Assembly: GCF_002814095.1 (NCBI RefSeq)
Contig: NZ_CP021913.1
Location: 3,444,001-3,508,000, forward strand
Source of the DNA: Sagittula sp. P11
Lineage (GTDB): Bacteria > Pseudomonadota > Alphaproteobacteria > Rhodobacterales > Rhodobacteraceae
DNA length: 64,000 nucleotides
Direction: 5' to 3'
Shown here: positions 28,429 through 38,835 of the stretch, in pieces
Layout: each line of letters begins with the position of its first letter
Numbering within the stretch: position 1 is the stretch's first letter
The notes under the pieces: generated by a model
Seen by the model: the letters and a program-made list of their open reading frames with translations, nothing else
What the model was told of the DNA's origin: nothing
Databases searched by the model: none
Program-made: the position numbers and the translations under genes

Positions 28429-29624
28429 CGTCCGCCGGCAGCGATGGCCTGTCCTGCCGCTACGGCGGAGGACCACGCCCACTGGAAGTTGTAGCCGCCG
28501 AGCCAGCCGGTGACGTCGACCGCCTCGCCGATTGCGTACAGACCCGGAAGGTGCTTGGACATCAGCGTTTTGCTGTCCAGCCCTTCTGTGGATATGCCGC
28601 CCAGCGTGACCTCTGCCGTGCGGTAGCCTTCGGTGCCGGTGGGTTTCAGCTGCCAGTTGTGCAGGCGGTCGGCCAGGGCGTCGATGCGCTTGTCCGAGAG
28701 ATCGGCCAGGTTGATGGCGGGCTGTTCCTCCAGCGGCAGGAAACCCACGAGTTTAGAGGGCAGTAGCGCAGACAGTTCAGTCGAGAGCGCCCGGCGGCCT
28801 GCCTCCTGACGCTTTGCCTTGAGCACGGCGGGCAGGTCCGTGCCGGGCAGGAGGTCCACGCTCAGCGCCTCGCCCTCGCGCCAGTAGCTGCTGATCTGGA
28901 GGATGGACGGGCCGGAGAGTCCGCGGTGGGTGAAAAGCAGCGCCTCGTCGAAGGAGGTGCCCCCGGCGGACACCCGAGCGGGGACGGAGACACCCGCCAG
29001 CGGCGCAAACGGCTGGCCGTCGAAGGTGAAAGGGACAAGGCCGGGGCGAGTCTCCACCATCTGGTGGCCGAATTGCCGGGCGATGTCGTAGGCGAGGCCC
29101 GTGGCGCCCATCTTGGGGATGGACTTGCCCCCCGTCGCCAGCACGAGGACGGGCGAGATCACCTCGACCCTCTGGCCTTCCCTCTCCAGCGTCACGCGGA
29201 AGCGGCCGTCGGCGTGGGTCACGTCCAGCACCTGCGTCTGCAGCCAGAGCCGGGCGCCCGCCCTCTCCATCTCGGCCCGCAGCATCGCCACGATCTGGGT
29301 CGCCTTCTCGTCGCAGAAGAGCTGGCCCAGCGTCTTTTCGTGCCATGCGATCCCGTGGCGCGAGACCAGCTCGACAAAGTCCCACTGGGTGTAGCGCGCC
29401 AGTGCCGATTTGCAGAAATGCGGGTTCTGCGACAGGAACTTGTGCGGCTCGATCTCGAGGTTGGTGAAGTTGCAGCGCCCGCCGCCGGAAATGCGGATCT
29501 TTTCGCCCGGGGCCTTCGCGTGATCCACCACGATCACCTCCGGCCCGGCGTGGGCGGCGGCCATCATGCCCGCTGCCCCGGCACCGAGGACCAGCGCCCT
29601 GCATTCCATCCGTCCGCCAGCCAT
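28425..29624 (-). CDS. NAD(P)/FAD-dependent oxidoreductase, YhiN/HI0933 family
   Basis: A 399-residue flavoprotein of the HI0933/YhiN family (aminoacetone oxidase-like). It has the FAD-binding start [18 protein letters not shown], then [59 protein letters not shown] and the C-terminal [27 protein letters not shown]. The substrate in the cell is uncertain for the whole family. It lies on the strand opposite to the division genes, between murD and ftsW, and so breaks the cluster into two transcription units. Confidence 0.9.
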   Translation of the reverse strand: MAGGRMECRALVLGAGAAGMMAAAHAGPEVIVVDHAKAPGEKIRISGGGRCNFTNLEIEPHKFLSQNPHFCKSALARYTQWDFVELVSRHGIAWHEKTLGQLFCDEKATQIVAMLRAEMERAGARLWLQTQVLDVTHADGRFRVTLEREGQRVEVISPVLVLATGGKSIPKMGATGLAYDIARQFGHQMVETRPGLVPFTFDGQPFAPLAGVSVPARVSAGGTSFDEALLFTHRGLSGPSILQISSYWREGEALSVDLLPGTDLPAVLKAKRQEAGRRALSTELSALLPSKLVGFLPLEEQPAINLADLSDKRIDALADRLHNWQLKPTGTEGYRTAEVTLGGISTEGLDSKTLMSKHLPGLYAIGEAVDVTGWLGGYNFQWAWSSAVAAGQAIAAGGR

Positions 29625-29836
29625 TCCCTACGCCGCTCCCGGTTTCTCTCTGCCCAGATACCCCCGGAACCGCGCCGGGGCAAAGTCGCGTGACGGGGAA
29701 CTGCGCGCCTGTGCGGCGCCCCTGACACGAAGCGCCGCCATACCGGGATTTTTCTGGAGTTGGAATGTCTTCTGCGATACACTTCCCATCAGACCCGGAA
29801 AAACGGGCGTTCCTGAGACAGACGAGCGGTGCTCTC

Positions 29837-31003
29837 ATGACAGAAATGGTTTACGGCGCGGTCCCGGTCACGGGCGGCGAACCCGTGCTGCCGAAATGGT
29901 GGCGCACGGTCGACAAATGGAGCCTGTCCTGCATCCTGACGCTGTTCGCGGTCGGGATCCTGCTGGGACTGGCGGCCTCTGTGCCGCTGGCGGAACGCAA
30001 CGGGCTGAATCCGTTCCACTACGTGCAGCGGCAGGCCTTCTTCGGCGGGCTGGCGATGATCGCGATGATGCTGACCTCGATGATGTCGCCGACCGTGGTG
30101 CGCCGGCTGGCGGTGGTCGGCTTCCTCATCAGCTTCGTGGCGCTGGCCTTCCTGCCGGTGCTGGGCACGGACTTCGGCAAGGGGGCGGTGCGCTGGTACA
30201 GCCTCGGCTTCGCCTCCGTCCAGCCGTCGGAATTCCTGAAACCCTTCTTCGTCATCGTCGCGGCATGGTTTCTTGCCGCCGGGCAGGAACTGAGCGGCCC
30301 TCCGGGGCGGCTCTATTCCTTCGTGATGATGGTGACGATCGTGCTGATGCTGGCGATGCAGCCGGACTTCGGTCAGGCCTCGCTGATCCTTTTCGCCTGG
30401 GGCGTGATGTGGTTCGTGGGCGGTGCGCCGATGGTGCTGCTGGTGGGGCTTGCCGGTCTCGTGGTGGCGGCCGGTACGCTGGCCTACAACTCCTCCCAGC
30501 ACTTCGCCCGCCGGATCGACGGCTTCCTGACCCCCGAAGTCGACCCGACCACCCAGCTTGGCTATGCCACCAACGCCATCCGCGAAGGCGGTTTCTTCGG
30601 CGTTGGTGTCGGCGAGGGCACGGTGAAATGGTCGCTGCCTGACGCGCATACCGACTTCATCATCGCCGTGGCGGCAGAGGAGTACGGCCTTGTCATGGTG
30701 CTGGTCATCCTCGCGCTTTACGCGACCATCGTGGTGCGCAGCTTCATCCGGCTGATGCGCGAGCGCGACCCCTTCATCCGGCTGGCCGGGACGGGGCTGG
30801 CGGCGATCTTCGGCGTGCAGGCGATGATCAACATGGGCGTGGCGGTGCGGCTCCTGCCGGCGAAGGGCATGACCCTGCCGTTCGTCAGCTACGGCGGCTC
30901 CTCCCTGATTGCCGGGGGGATCGCCGTGGGGATGCTTCTTGCGCTGACACGCGCCCGTCCGCAGGGTGAAATCGGCGATATCTTGCGCGCCCGCGCGCGC
31001 TGA
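29837..31003 (+). CDS. ftsW: Septal peptidoglycan glycosyltransferase FtsW
   Basis: SEDS-family glycan polymerase that acts with FtsI at the septum. Its 388 residues have about ten membrane segments, with GTDFGKGAVRWYSLGFASVQPSEFLKPF, MQPDFGQASLI, the catalytic-loop region PDAHTDFIIAVAAEEYG and the C-terminal GMTLPFVSYGGSSLIAGG. The start MTEMVYG at 29837 fits alphaproteobacterial relatives; an in-frame ATG at 29765 would add 24 unrelated residues. Its promoter must lie in the gap after the divergent flavoprotein gene. Confidence 0.96.
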   Translation: MTEMVYGAVPVTGGEPVLPKWWRTVDKWSLSCILTLFAVGILLGLAASVPLAERNGLNPFHYVQRQAFFGGLAMIAMMLTSMMSPTVVRRLAVVGFLISFVALAFLPVLGTDFGKGAVRWYSLGFASVQPSEFLKPFFVIVAAWFLAAGQELSGPPGRLYSFVMMVTIVLMLAMQPDFGQASLILFAWGVMWFVGGAPMVLLVGLAGLVVAAGTLAYNSSQHFARRIDGFLTPEVDPTTQLGYATNAIREGGFFGVGVGEGTVKWSLPDAHTDFIIAVAAEEYGLVMVLVILALYATIVVRSFIRLMRERDPFIRLAGTGLAAIFGVQAMINMGVAVRLLPAKGMTLPFVSYGGSSLIAGGIAVGMLLALTRARPQGEIGDILRARAR

Positions 31004-31093
31004 ACGCAACATCCGCGCCCCGGCGCCCCCGGCGTTATGGACGCAGACGGGGCGCTGGTATAAGGGCCGCGGATACGCGTATAGGAGATCGGG

Positions 31094-32236
31094 ATGGCGG
31101 AGCGACGGCCCTTGTTGGTCATGGCGGCGGGTGGCACCGGGGGACACATGTTCCCCGCGCAGGCCCTGGCCGAGATCATGCTGGACCGCGGATGGCGCGT
31201 GAAGCTGTCCACCGACGCCCGCGGTGCCCGCTACACCGGCGCCTTCCCGGAGGGTGTCGAGATCGAACAGGTGCCCTCTGCGACCTTCGCGCGGGGCAAT
31301 GTGCTGGCCAAGGCGGGCGTGCCTTTCAAGGTCGCGGGCGGGGTGCTCTCGGCGGTCCGCAAGATGCGGCGCGACCGGCCCGACGTGGTGGTGGGCTTCG
31401 GCGGCTACCCGTCGATCCCGGCACTGACGGCGGCGTGGCTTCTGAAGCTGCCGCGCATGATCCACGAGCAGAACGGCGTCCTTGGCCGGGTGAACGAGAT
31501 CTTTTCCAAGAAGGTCGACCTGGTGGCCTGCGGGACCTGGCCCACGGCCCTGCCGGAAGGTGTCGAAGGCGTTCACGTGGGCAACCCGGTGCGCGCCTCC
31601 GTGCGGGAACGGGCGGGCGCGGGTTACATCGCGCCGGGGCCCTACCCGATGTCGATGCTGGTGATCGGCGGCTCGCAGGGGGCGCGCATCCTGTCGGACG
31701 TGGTGCCCCCGGCCATCGCCGCGATGCCGCTGGACATGGTGCGCAACCTGCGCGTCAGCCACCAGGCGCGCGACGAGGACGGCGAACGGGTCGCCACCTA
31801 CTATGCAGAGAACGGCGTGCAGGCGGACGTGCAGCCCTTCTTTCATGACCTGCCTGCGCTGATGAGCGAGGCGCAACTGGTGATCTCGCGCTCTGGTGCA
31901 TCTTCGGTGGCGGACATCTCGGTCATCGGGCGGCCGTCGATCCTGATCCCCTACAAGGTCGCGGCGGGGGACCACCAGACGGTGAACGCACAGGGGCTGG
32001 TCGATGCGGGGGCCGCGATCCGCATCCCGGAGAGCCAGCTCAACATCGAGAGCCTCAAGGACTCGATCGAGGCGATCCTGACGGACGAACAGGGCGCGAT
32101 CCGCATGGGGCAGGCGGCCCTGTCGGTATCGAAACCGCAAGCGGCGGAACATCTGGCCGCGCTGGTCGAAGAACTGGCGGGCTACAGGACACAAGAAAAG
32201 GAAGACGAGGCGGGACATGAAGGATTTGACCATTGA
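31094..32236 (+). CDS. murG: UDP-GlcNAc:lipid I N-acetylglucosaminyltransferase MurG
   Basis: Peripheral membrane GT-B glycosyltransferase that converts lipid I to lipid II. The 380 residues show the first glycine loop [27 protein letters not shown], the [11 protein letters not shown] acceptor segment, [14 protein letters not shown] and the UDP-GlcNAc site [34 protein letters not shown] precedes the ATG. The murC start lies 13 bases after the stop. Confidence 0.97.
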   Translation: MAERRPLLVMAAGGTGGHMFPAQALAEIMLDRGWRVKLSTDARGARYTGAFPEGVEIEQVPSATFARGNVLAKAGVPFKVAGGVLSAVRKMRRDRPDVVVGFGGYPSIPALTAAWLLKLPRMIHEQNGVLGRVNEIFSKKVDLVACGTWPTALPEGVEGVHVGNPVRASVRERAGAGYIAPGPYPMSMLVIGGSQGARILSDVVPPAIAAMPLDMVRNLRVSHQARDEDGERVATYYAENGVQADVQPFFHDLPALMSEAQLVISRSGASSVADISVIGRPSILIPYKVAAGDHQTVNAQGLVDAGAAIRIPESQLNIESLKDSIEAILTDEQGAIRMGQAALSVSKPQAAEHLAALVEELAGYRTQEKEDEAGHEGFDH

Positions 32237-32249
32237 GCGGAGCGCCTGC

Positions 32250-33647
32250 ATGACCGGCGCGACCAAGCTGCCCGGCGACGTGGGCGCGATCCATTTCGTG
32301 GGGATCGGCGGCATCGGCATGTCGGGCATCGCCGAGGTTCTGCTGAACCACGGCTACACCGTTCAGGGCTCTGACCTGAAGGCGTCGAAGATCACCGAAC
32401 GGCTGGCCGGCATGGGCGCGAAGGTGTTCGAAGGCCAGCGGGCCGACAACCTCGAAGGGGCTGATGTCGTTGTGATTTCCTCGGCGATCAAGCCGGGCAA
32501 CCCGGAGCTGGACGAGGCCCGGCGCCGCGGTCTGCCGGTGGTGCGCCGCGCCGAGATGCTGGCCGAGCTGATGCGCCTGAAGTCGAACGTCGCCATCGCC
32601 GGGACCCACGGCAAGACGACCACGACGACCATGGTCGCGACGCTCCTGGACGCGGGCCGGTTCGATCCGACCGTGGTCAACGGCGGCATCATCCATGCCT
32701 ATGGCTCCAACGCGCGGATGGGGCAGGGCGAATGGATGGTGGTGGAGGCCGACGAGAGCGACGGCACCTTCAACCGCCTGCCCGCCACGATTGCCATAGT
32801 CACCAACATCGACCCGGAGCACATGGAGCACTGGGGCTCGATCGAGAACTTGCGGCAGGGCTTCTACGACTTCGTGTCGAACATCCCGTTCTACGGTCTG
32901 GCAGTCTGCTGCACCGATCATCCGGAGGTGCAGGCGCTGGTCGGCCGCGTGACCGACCGCCGCGTGGTGACCTACGGGTTCAACGCCCAAGCCGACGTGC
33001 GGGCCATGGCGCTGCGCTACGAAAAGGGCGTGGCGCATTTCGACGTGCACTTCCAGGTCTCGGGCGAAGTGATCGAGGGAATGACCCTTCCGATGCCCGG
33101 AGATCACAACGTTTCCAATGCCTTGTCCGCCATCGCGGTGGCGCGTCACCTTGGCATGACGGGCGAGGAGATTCGGGCGGCGCTGGCGGCGTTCGGCGGT
33201 GTGAACCGGCGTTTCACCAAGGTGGGCGAGGTCAACGGCGTCACGATCATCGACGACTACGGCCACCACCCGGTGGAGATCGCGGCGGTGCTGAAGGCCG
33301 CGCGGCAGGCCTCCGAAGGGCGGGTCATCGCCGTGCACCAGCCGCACCGCTACACCCGCCTGCACCACCACTTCGAGGAGTTCTGCTCCTGCTTCAACGA
33401 GGCCGACGTGGTTGCCATCGCAGAAGTCTATGCCGCCGGCGAAACCCCCATCGAGGGCGCGACGCGCGACGATCTGGTGGCCGGGCTGGTGCGTCACGGC
33501 CATCGCCACGCGCGGGCGCTGCGCGACGAGGACGACCTGGAGCGGCTGGTCCGCGAGCAGGCGCAGCCGGGCGACATGGTGGTCTGCCTTGGCGCGGGCA
33601 CGATCTCGGCCTGGGCGAACGGGCTGGCGGCGCGGCTGGCTAAGTGA
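32250..33647 (+). CDS. murC: UDP-MurNAc--L-alanine ligase MurC
   Basis: First amino-acid ligase of the pathway, joining L-alanine to UDP-MurNAc. From ATG 32250 the protein has 465 residues and the expected start [24 protein letters not shown]; an ATG at 32217 overlapping murG would add 11 residues and has a good ribosome site too. Other motifs are the ATP loop [36 protein letters not shown] and [11 protein letters not shown] strong terminator lies 70 bp after the stop. Confidence 0.96.
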   Translation: MTGATKLPGDVGAIHFVGIGGIGMSGIAEVLLNHGYTVQGSDLKASKITERLAGMGAKVFEGQRADNLEGADVVVISSAIKPGNPELDEARRRGLPVVRRAEMLAELMRLKSNVAIAGTHGKTTTTTMVATLLDAGRFDPTVVNGGIIHAYGSNARMGQGEWMVVEADESDGTFNRLPATIAIVTNIDPEHMEHWGSIENLRQGFYDFVSNIPFYGLAVCCTDHPEVQALVGRVTDRRVVTYGFNAQADVRAMALRYEKGVAHFDVHFQVSGEVIEGMTLPMPGDHNVSNALSAIAVARHLGMTGEEIRAALAAFGGVNRRFTKVGEVNGVTIIDDYGHHPVEIAAVLKAARQASEGRVIAVHQPHRYTRLHHHFEEFCSCFNEADVVAIAEVYAAGETPIEGATRDDLVAGLVRHGHRHARALRDEDDLERLVREQAQPGDMVVCLGAGTISAWANGLAARLAK

Positions 33648-33719
33648 CCGCTGGACGCCGGGAATAGGCGTTTGAAATCAGATGGATGGACGCGCGGGGC
33701 TCCGGCCCGGCGTCACGGA

Positions 33720-33745
33720 AGGGCTCCCATGCGGGGCCCTTTTTC
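33720..33745 (+). terminator. Terminator of murC
   Basis: AGGGCTCC (33720-33727) pairs with GGGGCCCT (33733-33740) with one G-T pair and a 5-base loop, followed by TTTT at 33741-33744. It ends the ftsW-murG-murC unit, so the next gene and murB need their own promoter. Confidence 0.8.
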
Positions 33746-33843
33746 GTTGCAATTCACGGCTTCGTTTGCGCCCCGAGGCTTGCGCATTCCGGCATATGCA
33801 GGCACAGTCATCGCGCCTGCGGGGGCAAAAAGGAGTAGGAGCC

Positions 33844-34098
33844 ATGACGCTCTCATTGACTCTCGCGTGCCTCTGGGCAGTGGCCGCGAACATCGCAGCG
33901 ATGATCCCGTCTTCCGACAATCACTGGACCCGTGCCTACCTGCTGATCGCAGCCGGAATCCCGCTTGTGGGCTACGTGACCTATGAAAACGGGCCGTGGA
34001 TCGGGCTGGCCACGCTGGTGGCCGGGATGAGCCTGCTGCGCTGGCCCGTGTATTACCTCGCAAGCTGGGGCCGCCGCGTCGTGTGGCGGACGGAGTGA
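33844..34098 (+). CDS. DUF2484-like small membrane protein
   Basis: An 84-residue inner-membrane protein with about three membrane segments: TLSLTLACLWAVAANIAAMIP, then YLLIAAGIPLVGYVT and GLATLVAGMSLLRWPVYYL, ending with a basic tail. AGGAGTAGGAG stands just before ATG 33844. Position between murC and murB and the sequence pattern fit DUF2484, a family I know only from Rhodobacterales at this place. No function is known; a role in envelope synthesis is suggested only by location. Confidence 0.8.
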   Translation: MTLSLTLACLWAVAANIAAMIPSSDNHWTRAYLLIAAGIPLVGYVTYENGPWIGLATLVAGMSLLRWPVYYLASWGRRVVWRTE

Positions 34099-34464
34099 CC
34101 CGCGCGGTCGCTTGACGTTTGCCCCTTAAGGCACCGTCCGCTGGGACGGTTTCGCCCCCTTAACGAAGCGCGCGGTCGGGTTGATCCACCGTGCGCAGGG
34201 CCGCGTGGCACCAGATGTGGTGGCACCGGACGGCCTTGGCACGACCATCCTTCAAATCGTTAAAATCCCAGCGGCCCGCGTTACCGGCGATCCGGCCGGT
34301 TCAGGGTGTCGAAACGGCCGGTTGGTAACCTTTTTAGCCCGCGCGGGGCGTTGCGCGCCGGAAATGCGGTTAACGGGCGGGTTTGTCGCGGGCATTGGCC
34401 GGTATTCGCGCGTCCACGCGCAAGCCCCGTTGCGCCTGTCCCGCGGCGGCGGTAGCAGGTCGTC
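34099..34464. other. Intergenic region before murB
   Basis: A 366-bp gap without a gene. It holds several TTAA half-sites (at about 34128, 34161, 34258 and 34370), an inverted repeat of CCGTCC and GGACGG around 34137-34149, the second copy of the paired CCGGCCGGTT element and GTTAAC at 34369-34374. It should contain the murB promoter. Confidence 0.5.
34290..34335. repeat. Paired CCGGCCGGTT palindromes, 22 bp apart, copy B
   Basis: ATCCGGCCGGTT (34290-34301) and AAACGGCCGGTT (34312-34323) have the same 22-bp spacing as the pair at 4713-4746, and again TAACC follows 2 bases later. A run of five T at 34331-34335 comes next, so here the element could also act as a terminator. Confidence 0.55.
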
Positions 34465-35388
34465 ATGACATATTCCCTGCCCGAAACCCGGGGGCGGCTG
34501 ACGCCCGACCGGCCTCTGAACGATCTTACCTGGCTGCGTGTCGGCGGGCCCGCGGACTGGTTCTTCCAGCCGGCGGACCACGACGACCTGTGCGCGTTCC
34601 TGGGCGCGCTCGATCCGAATGTGCCGGTCTTTCCGATGGGGGTCGGGTCGAACCTGATCGTGCGGGATGGCGGCCTCCGGGCGGTGGTGATCCGGCTGGG
34701 GCGCGGCTTCAACGGGATCTCGGTCGAGGGCACGCGGGTGACCTGCGGGGCGGCGGCGCTCGATGCGCATGTGGCGAAGCGGGCGGCGCAGGCGGGGGTC
34801 GACCTGACCTTCCTGCGGACCATCCCCGGCAGCATCGGCGGGGCGGTCCGGATGAACGCGGGCTGTTACGGCTCCTACGTCGCCGATCACCTGGTGGAGG
34901 CGCGGGCCGTCACGCGGGACGGCGAGCTGGTGAGCCTGTCGCCCGACGCGCTTGCCTTCGGCTACCGGTCGAGCAACCTGCCCGAGGGCTGGGTGCTGGT
35001 CGAGGCGGTGTTCGAAGGTGCCGCGGGCGATCCGGAGGCGCTGGAGGCGCGGATGGAAGAGCAGCTGGCCAAGCGAGACGCCACCCAGCCGGTCAAGGAG
35101 CGCACGGCGGGCAGCACCTTCCGCAACCCGGCGGGCTATTCCTCGACCGGGCGGGCGGACGACACGCACGACCTGAAGGCGTGGAAGGTGATCGACGATG
35201 CCGGGATGCGGGGGGCCACGCGGGGCGGGGCGCAGATGTCGCCCAAACATTCGAACTTTCTGGTGAACACCGGCGGTGCGACGGCGGCGGACCTCGAAGG
35301 TCTGGGCGAGGACGTGCGCGCGAAAGTGCGCGAACAGTCGGGGATCGAACTGATCTGGGAGGTCATCCGGATCGGCGATCCGGGCTGA
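34465..35388 (+). CDS. murB: UDP-N-acetylenolpyruvoylglucosamine reductase MurB
   Basis: FAD enzyme reducing UDP-GlcNAc-enolpyruvate to UDP-MurNAc. In its 307 residues: [16 protein letters not shown], the FAD motif [34 protein letters not shown], the catalytic serine region AGSTFRNP and the C-terminal [19 protein letters not shown]. The length and last motif fit the type II MurB of alphaproteobacteria. It is separated from ddl by 285 bp with no visible gene. Confidence 0.97.
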   Translation: MTYSLPETRGRLTPDRPLNDLTWLRVGGPADWFFQPADHDDLCAFLGALDPNVPVFPMGVGSNLIVRDGGLRAVVIRLGRGFNGISVEGTRVTCGAAALDAHVAKRAAQAGVDLTFLRTIPGSIGGAVRMNAGCYGSYVADHLVEARAVTRDGELVSLSPDALAFGYRSSNLPEGWVLVEAVFEGAAGDPEALEARMEEQLAKRDATQPVKERTAGSTFRNPAGYSSTGRADDTHDLKAWKVIDDAGMRGATRGGAQMSPKHSNFLVNTGGATAADLEGLGEDVRAKVREQSGIELIWEVIRIGDPG

Positions 35389-35673
35389 TACGGCACGGTT
35401 TCCGGCGTTTCGGGTCGGATTGCGCCGGGCGGGCGGACTCTGCCGCCTGCTTTTCGGCAGCTTGGGGCCGAATCGTGAGGCCATAACCGCGAAAAAGAGT
35501 TTTCCAAGCCCGAATAAAGGCGTTACACTCACTACTTGCGGGGCTGTTGCGCCCACGCCAAAGGCGGACATTCCCGGCGGTCGAGACAACAACAGCGGAC
35601 CGGCGGGACGCGACCACAGGCAGGTTGCATTACAAACATGGGGGTGAACCCCCGGGAAAAAGGCAGTTTTGGG

Positions 35674-36588
35674 ATGTCGAGCAGGACACTCCCGAAAGTG
35701 GCGGTGCTCAAAGGCGGACCCTCGGCGGAGCGCGAGGTTTCGCTGGTTTCCGGACGGGAATGTGCCGCCGCTCTGAGGGGCGAAGGGTACGAGGTGATCG
35801 AACTGGACGCGGGGCCGGATGTGGTCGAACGTCTGAAGGAGATCGCCCCGGACGTGGTTTTCAACGCATTGCACGGGCGCTGGGGCGAGGATGGCTGCAT
35901 CCAGGGCCTCCTGGAGTGGCTTCGGCTGCCCTATACGCATTCCGGCGTGCTGGCCTCGTCGCTGGCCATCGACAAGGAAAAGACGAAGGTGGCCTATCGG
36001 ACGGCGGGCCTTCCGGTTGCGGAAAGTTTTCTCGCGACCAAGGCGGAGGTCATGGCGGCGCACGTCATGCCGCCGCCCTACGTGGTCAAGCCCTACAACG
36101 AGGGATCGTCGGTCGGCGTCTACCTCGTCCACGAGGAGGCCAACGGGCCGCCGGTGCTGGACGACAAGATGCCCGAGCGGGTCATGGTCGAACAGTTCGT
36201 GCCGGGGCGGGAGCTGACCGCGACCGTCATGGGCGGGCGCGCGCTTGGCGTGACGGAGATCCTGACCGACGGCTGGTACGACTACGACGCGAAGTACAAG
36301 GAGGGCGGGTCGCGGCACATCTGCCCGGCGGAGCTGCCGCAGGAGATCAACGACGCCTGCATGGACTACGCGCTGCGCGCCCACGAGGCGATCGGCTGCC
36401 GGGGCGTGTCGCGCACCGATTTCCGCTGGGACGACACGCAGGGGCTGGCCGGGCTGCGGCTTCTGGAGACCAACACCCAGCCGGGGATGACGCCGACCTC
36501 GCTGTCGCCGGAACACGGGCAGCTTGCCGGCATGAGCTTTGGCCAGTTCTGCGCATGGATGGTGGAGGATGCCTCATGCGACAGATAA
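35674..36588 (+). CDS. ddl: D-alanine--D-alanine ligase
   Basis: ATP-grasp ligase making the D-Ala-D-Ala dipeptide used by MurF. Its 304 residues match E. coli DdlB (306). Visible motifs are VAVLKGGPSAEREVSLVSG, VFNALHGRWGEDGCIQG, the ATP-grasp loop PYNEGSSVGVY and the C-terminal ETNTQPGMTPTSLSPEHG. ATG 35674 follows GGCAGTTTTGGG; an upstream GTG at 35638 is possible. Its 3' end overlaps ftsQ by 13 bases. Confidence 0.95.
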   Translation: MSSRTLPKVAVLKGGPSAEREVSLVSGRECAAALRGEGYEVIELDAGPDVVERLKEIAPDVVFNALHGRWGEDGCIQGLLEWLRLPYTHSGVLASSLAIDKEKTKVAYRTAGLPVAESFLATKAEVMAAHVMPPPYVVKPYNEGSSVGVYLVHEEANGPPVLDDKMPERVMVEQFVPGRELTATVMGGRALGVTEILTDGWYDYDAKYKEGGSRHICPAELPQEINDACMDYALRAHEAIGCRGVSRTDFRWDDTQGLAGLRLLETNTQPGMTPTSLSPEHGQLAGMSFGQFCAWMVEDASCDR

Positions 36589-37475
36589 ACGTGCCCGAGA
36601 CCGACACCGGAATGGCGCGGCTGGACCCGCGCATGAGCCGGATGAAGTACCGGCTGGAGCGGCTGATGCTGACGCCGCTGTTCCGCTTTTCGCTGCGGGT
36701 GGTGCTGCCCTTCGCGCTGGCCTTTGGCGGCGTGACGGCGTGGTTCTCGGTCGAGGCGAACCGCACGGCCTTTACCTTGATGGTGGCGGACGTGCAGGCG
36801 GCGGTGCAGAACCGCCCGGAATTCCAGGTGAAGCTGATGGCGATCGACGGCGCGACCGAGGCGGTGGCCGAGGCGATCCGCGCGGAACTGGCGCTGAACC
36901 TGCCAATGTCGAGCTTCGACATCGATCTGGACGAGATGCAGCTGAAGGCGGGGGCACTGGACGCGGTCAAGAAGGTCGACCTGCGCATCCGGCAGGGCGG
37001 CGTCCTGCAGATCGACGTGGTGGAACGTGTGCCGGCGGTGCTGTGGCGCGGCCCCGAGGGGCTGGTGATGCTGGACGAGACCGGCATGACGGTCGGCCCG
37101 GCGGCGTCGCGGGCGGAACGCGTGGACCTGCCGGTGATCGCGGGCGAGGCAGCGGAAGAGGCGGTGCCCGAGGCGCTGCGTCTCTGGGCCGTGGCCGGGC
37201 CGCTGAAGGAGCGTCTGCGCGGGTTCGAACGGATCGGCGCACGGCGCTGGGACGTGGTCCTCGACCGCGACCAGCGGATCATGCTGCCCGACAAGGGGGC
37301 CGTGCAGGCCCTCGAACGGGTGATCGCGATGGCGATGGCGCCGCAGGTGGACCTGCTGGCGCGCGACCTCGTGGCGGTGGATCTGCGGCTGCCCCGGCGG
37401 CCGACGATCCGGATGAGCGAACATGCCACCGAAGAGATGTGGCGTATCAAGTTGATAGAGGCAGGCCAGCAATGA
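36576..37475 (+). CDS. ftsQ: Cell division protein FtsQ
   Basis: Bitopic divisome protein linking FtsL/FtsB to the ring. Its 299 residues have a cytoplasmic N terminus, one membrane segment (about 35-52: FSLRVVLPFALAFGGVTAWF), a POTRA domain (about 70-145: FQVKLMAIDGAT..VAEAIR.ELAL..PMSSFDIDLDEM) and a beta domain with VVERVPAVLWRG, LVMLDETG and WDVVLDRDQRIMLP. The start has GGTGGAGG upstream within ddl. ftsA starts 31 bp after its stop. Confidence 0.94.
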   Translation: MRQINVPETDTGMARLDPRMSRMKYRLERLMLTPLFRFSLRVVLPFALAFGGVTAWFSVEANRTAFTLMVADVQAAVQNRPEFQVKLMAIDGATEAVAEAIRAELALNLPMSSFDIDLDEMQLKAGALDAVKKVDLRIRQGGVLQIDVVERVPAVLWRGPEGLVMLDETGMTVGPAASRAERVDLPVIAGEAAEEAVPEALRLWAVAGPLKERLRGFERIGARRWDVVLDRDQRIMLPDKGAVQALERVIAMAMAPQVDLLARDLVAVDLRLPRRPTIRMSEHATEEMWRIKLIEAGQQ

Positions 37476-37506
37476 TGTTCCGGCAGACTTCGGAGGATGA
37501 TGGGCA

Positions 37507-38835
37507 ATGATCGAACTGTACGAGTCCCAGCGGGCGATGCGGAACATGCGTCGCGCGGCGATGCAGCGGGGTGTGATCGCCATCCTGGATGTGGGCACGT
37601 CCAAGATCGCCTGCCTCGTCCTGCGGTTCGACGGCACGGAAACGCGCGACGACGGCATCGGGCCGCTGGCCGGTCAGTCCGGGTTCCGGGTGATCGGCGC
37701 GGCCACCACACGGTCGCGCGGCGTCCGCTTCGGCGAGATCAGCGCCATGGGCGAGACCGAGCGCGCGATCCGCACCGCCGTGCAGGCGGCGCAGAAGATG
37801 GCGGGCATCCGGGTCGACCACGTGATCGCGGCATTCTCGGGCGCCGATCCGCGCAGCTACGGGCTGGCCGGGCAGGTGGAGGTGATGGGTGTCACCGTCG
37901 ACGAGCAGGACGTGGCCCGGGTGCTCTCGGCCTGCGACGTGCCGGACTTCGGCCACGGCCGCGAGGTGCTGCACGCGCAGCCGGTGAACTTCGCGCTGGA
38001 CCACCGTTCCGGCCTGATCGACCCGCGCGGGCAGATCGGCACGGAGCTGTCCTGCGACATGCACATGCTGACGGTCGACGCGCAGGCGATCCAGAACCTC
38101 GCGCATTGCGTGAAGCGCTGTGACCTCGAACTCGCCGGGCTTGCGTCCTCGGCTTATGTGTCGGGCATCGCGGCGTTGGTGGAGGACGAGCAGGAGCTGG
38201 GCTCTGCCTGCATCGACATGGGCGGCGGCACGACCGGCATCTCGATCTTCATCAAGAAGCACATGATCTATTCCGACAGCGTGCGGATGGGCGGGGACCA
38301 CGTGACCTCGGACATCTCCATGGGGCTGCAGGTGCCGATGGCGACCGCCGAGCGGATCAAGACCTTCTACGGCGGCGTCGAGGCCACCGGCATGGACGAC
38401 CGCGAGATGATCGAGTGCGGCGGCGAGACCGGCGACTGGGAACACGACCGCCGGACGGTGAGCCGGGCGGAACTGATCGGCATCATGCGGCCGCGCGTCG
38501 AGGAGATCCTCGAGGAGGTGCGGGTGCGGCTGGACGCGGCGGGCTTCGACCATCTGCCGTCGCAGCAGATCGTGCTGACCGGCGCGGCCTCGCAGATCCC
38601 GGGGCTGGACGGTCTGGCGTCGAAGATCCTGCGTCAGCAGGTGCGGCTGGGCCGTCCGCTGCGGGTGCACGGGCTGCCGCAGGCGGCGACGGGTCCGGGG
38701 TTCGCCGGGGCCGTGGGCCTGTGCCTCTTCGCGGCGCATCCGCAGGACGAATGGTGGGATTTCGAGATCCCCGTGGACCGTTACCCGGCACGCTCCTTCA
38801 AGCGCGCCGTCCAGTGGTTCCGCGACAACTGGTGA
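37507..38835 (+). CDS. ftsA: Cell division protein FtsA
   Basis: Actin-like ATPase that anchors FtsZ to the membrane. The 442 residues contain the phosphate-1 loop VIAILDVGTSKIACLV, the 1C domain with VIAAFSGADPRSYG, phosphate-2 SACIDMGGGTTGISIF and the adenosine motif IVLTGAASQIPGLDGLA. The C terminus ARSFKRAVQWFRDNW is the amphipathic membrane-targeting helix. GGAGG lies before the ATG. The stop codon touches the first base of the 94-bp repeat array, and ftsZ is almost 1.2 kb away, not directly downstream as in many bacteria. Confidence 0.97.
   Translation: MIELYESQRAMRNMRRAAMQRGVIAILDVGTSKIACLVLRFDGTETRDDGIGPLAGQSGFRVIGAATTRSRGVRFGEISAMGETERAIRTAVQAAQKMAGIRVDHVIAAFSGADPRSYGLAGQVEVMGVTVDEQDVARVLSACDVPDFGHGREVLHAQPVNFALDHRSGLIDPRGQIGTELSCDMHMLTVDAQAIQNLAHCVKRCDLELAGLASSAYVSGIAALVEDEQELGSACIDMGGGTTGISIFIKKHMIYSDSVRMGGDHVTSDISMGLQVPMATAERIKTFYGGVEATGMDDREMIECGGETGDWEHDRRTVSRAELIGIMRPRVEEILEEVRVRLDAAGFDHLPSQQIVLTGAASQIPGLDGLASKILRQQVRLGRPLRVHGLPQAATGPGFAGAVGLCLFAAHPQDEWWDFEIPVDRYPARSFKRAVQWFRDNW

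Noticed and set aside
29651-29674. Third copy of the dispersed GGTATTTG motif
   Set aside because: Only a few bases match on the minus strand, not enough to call a copy.
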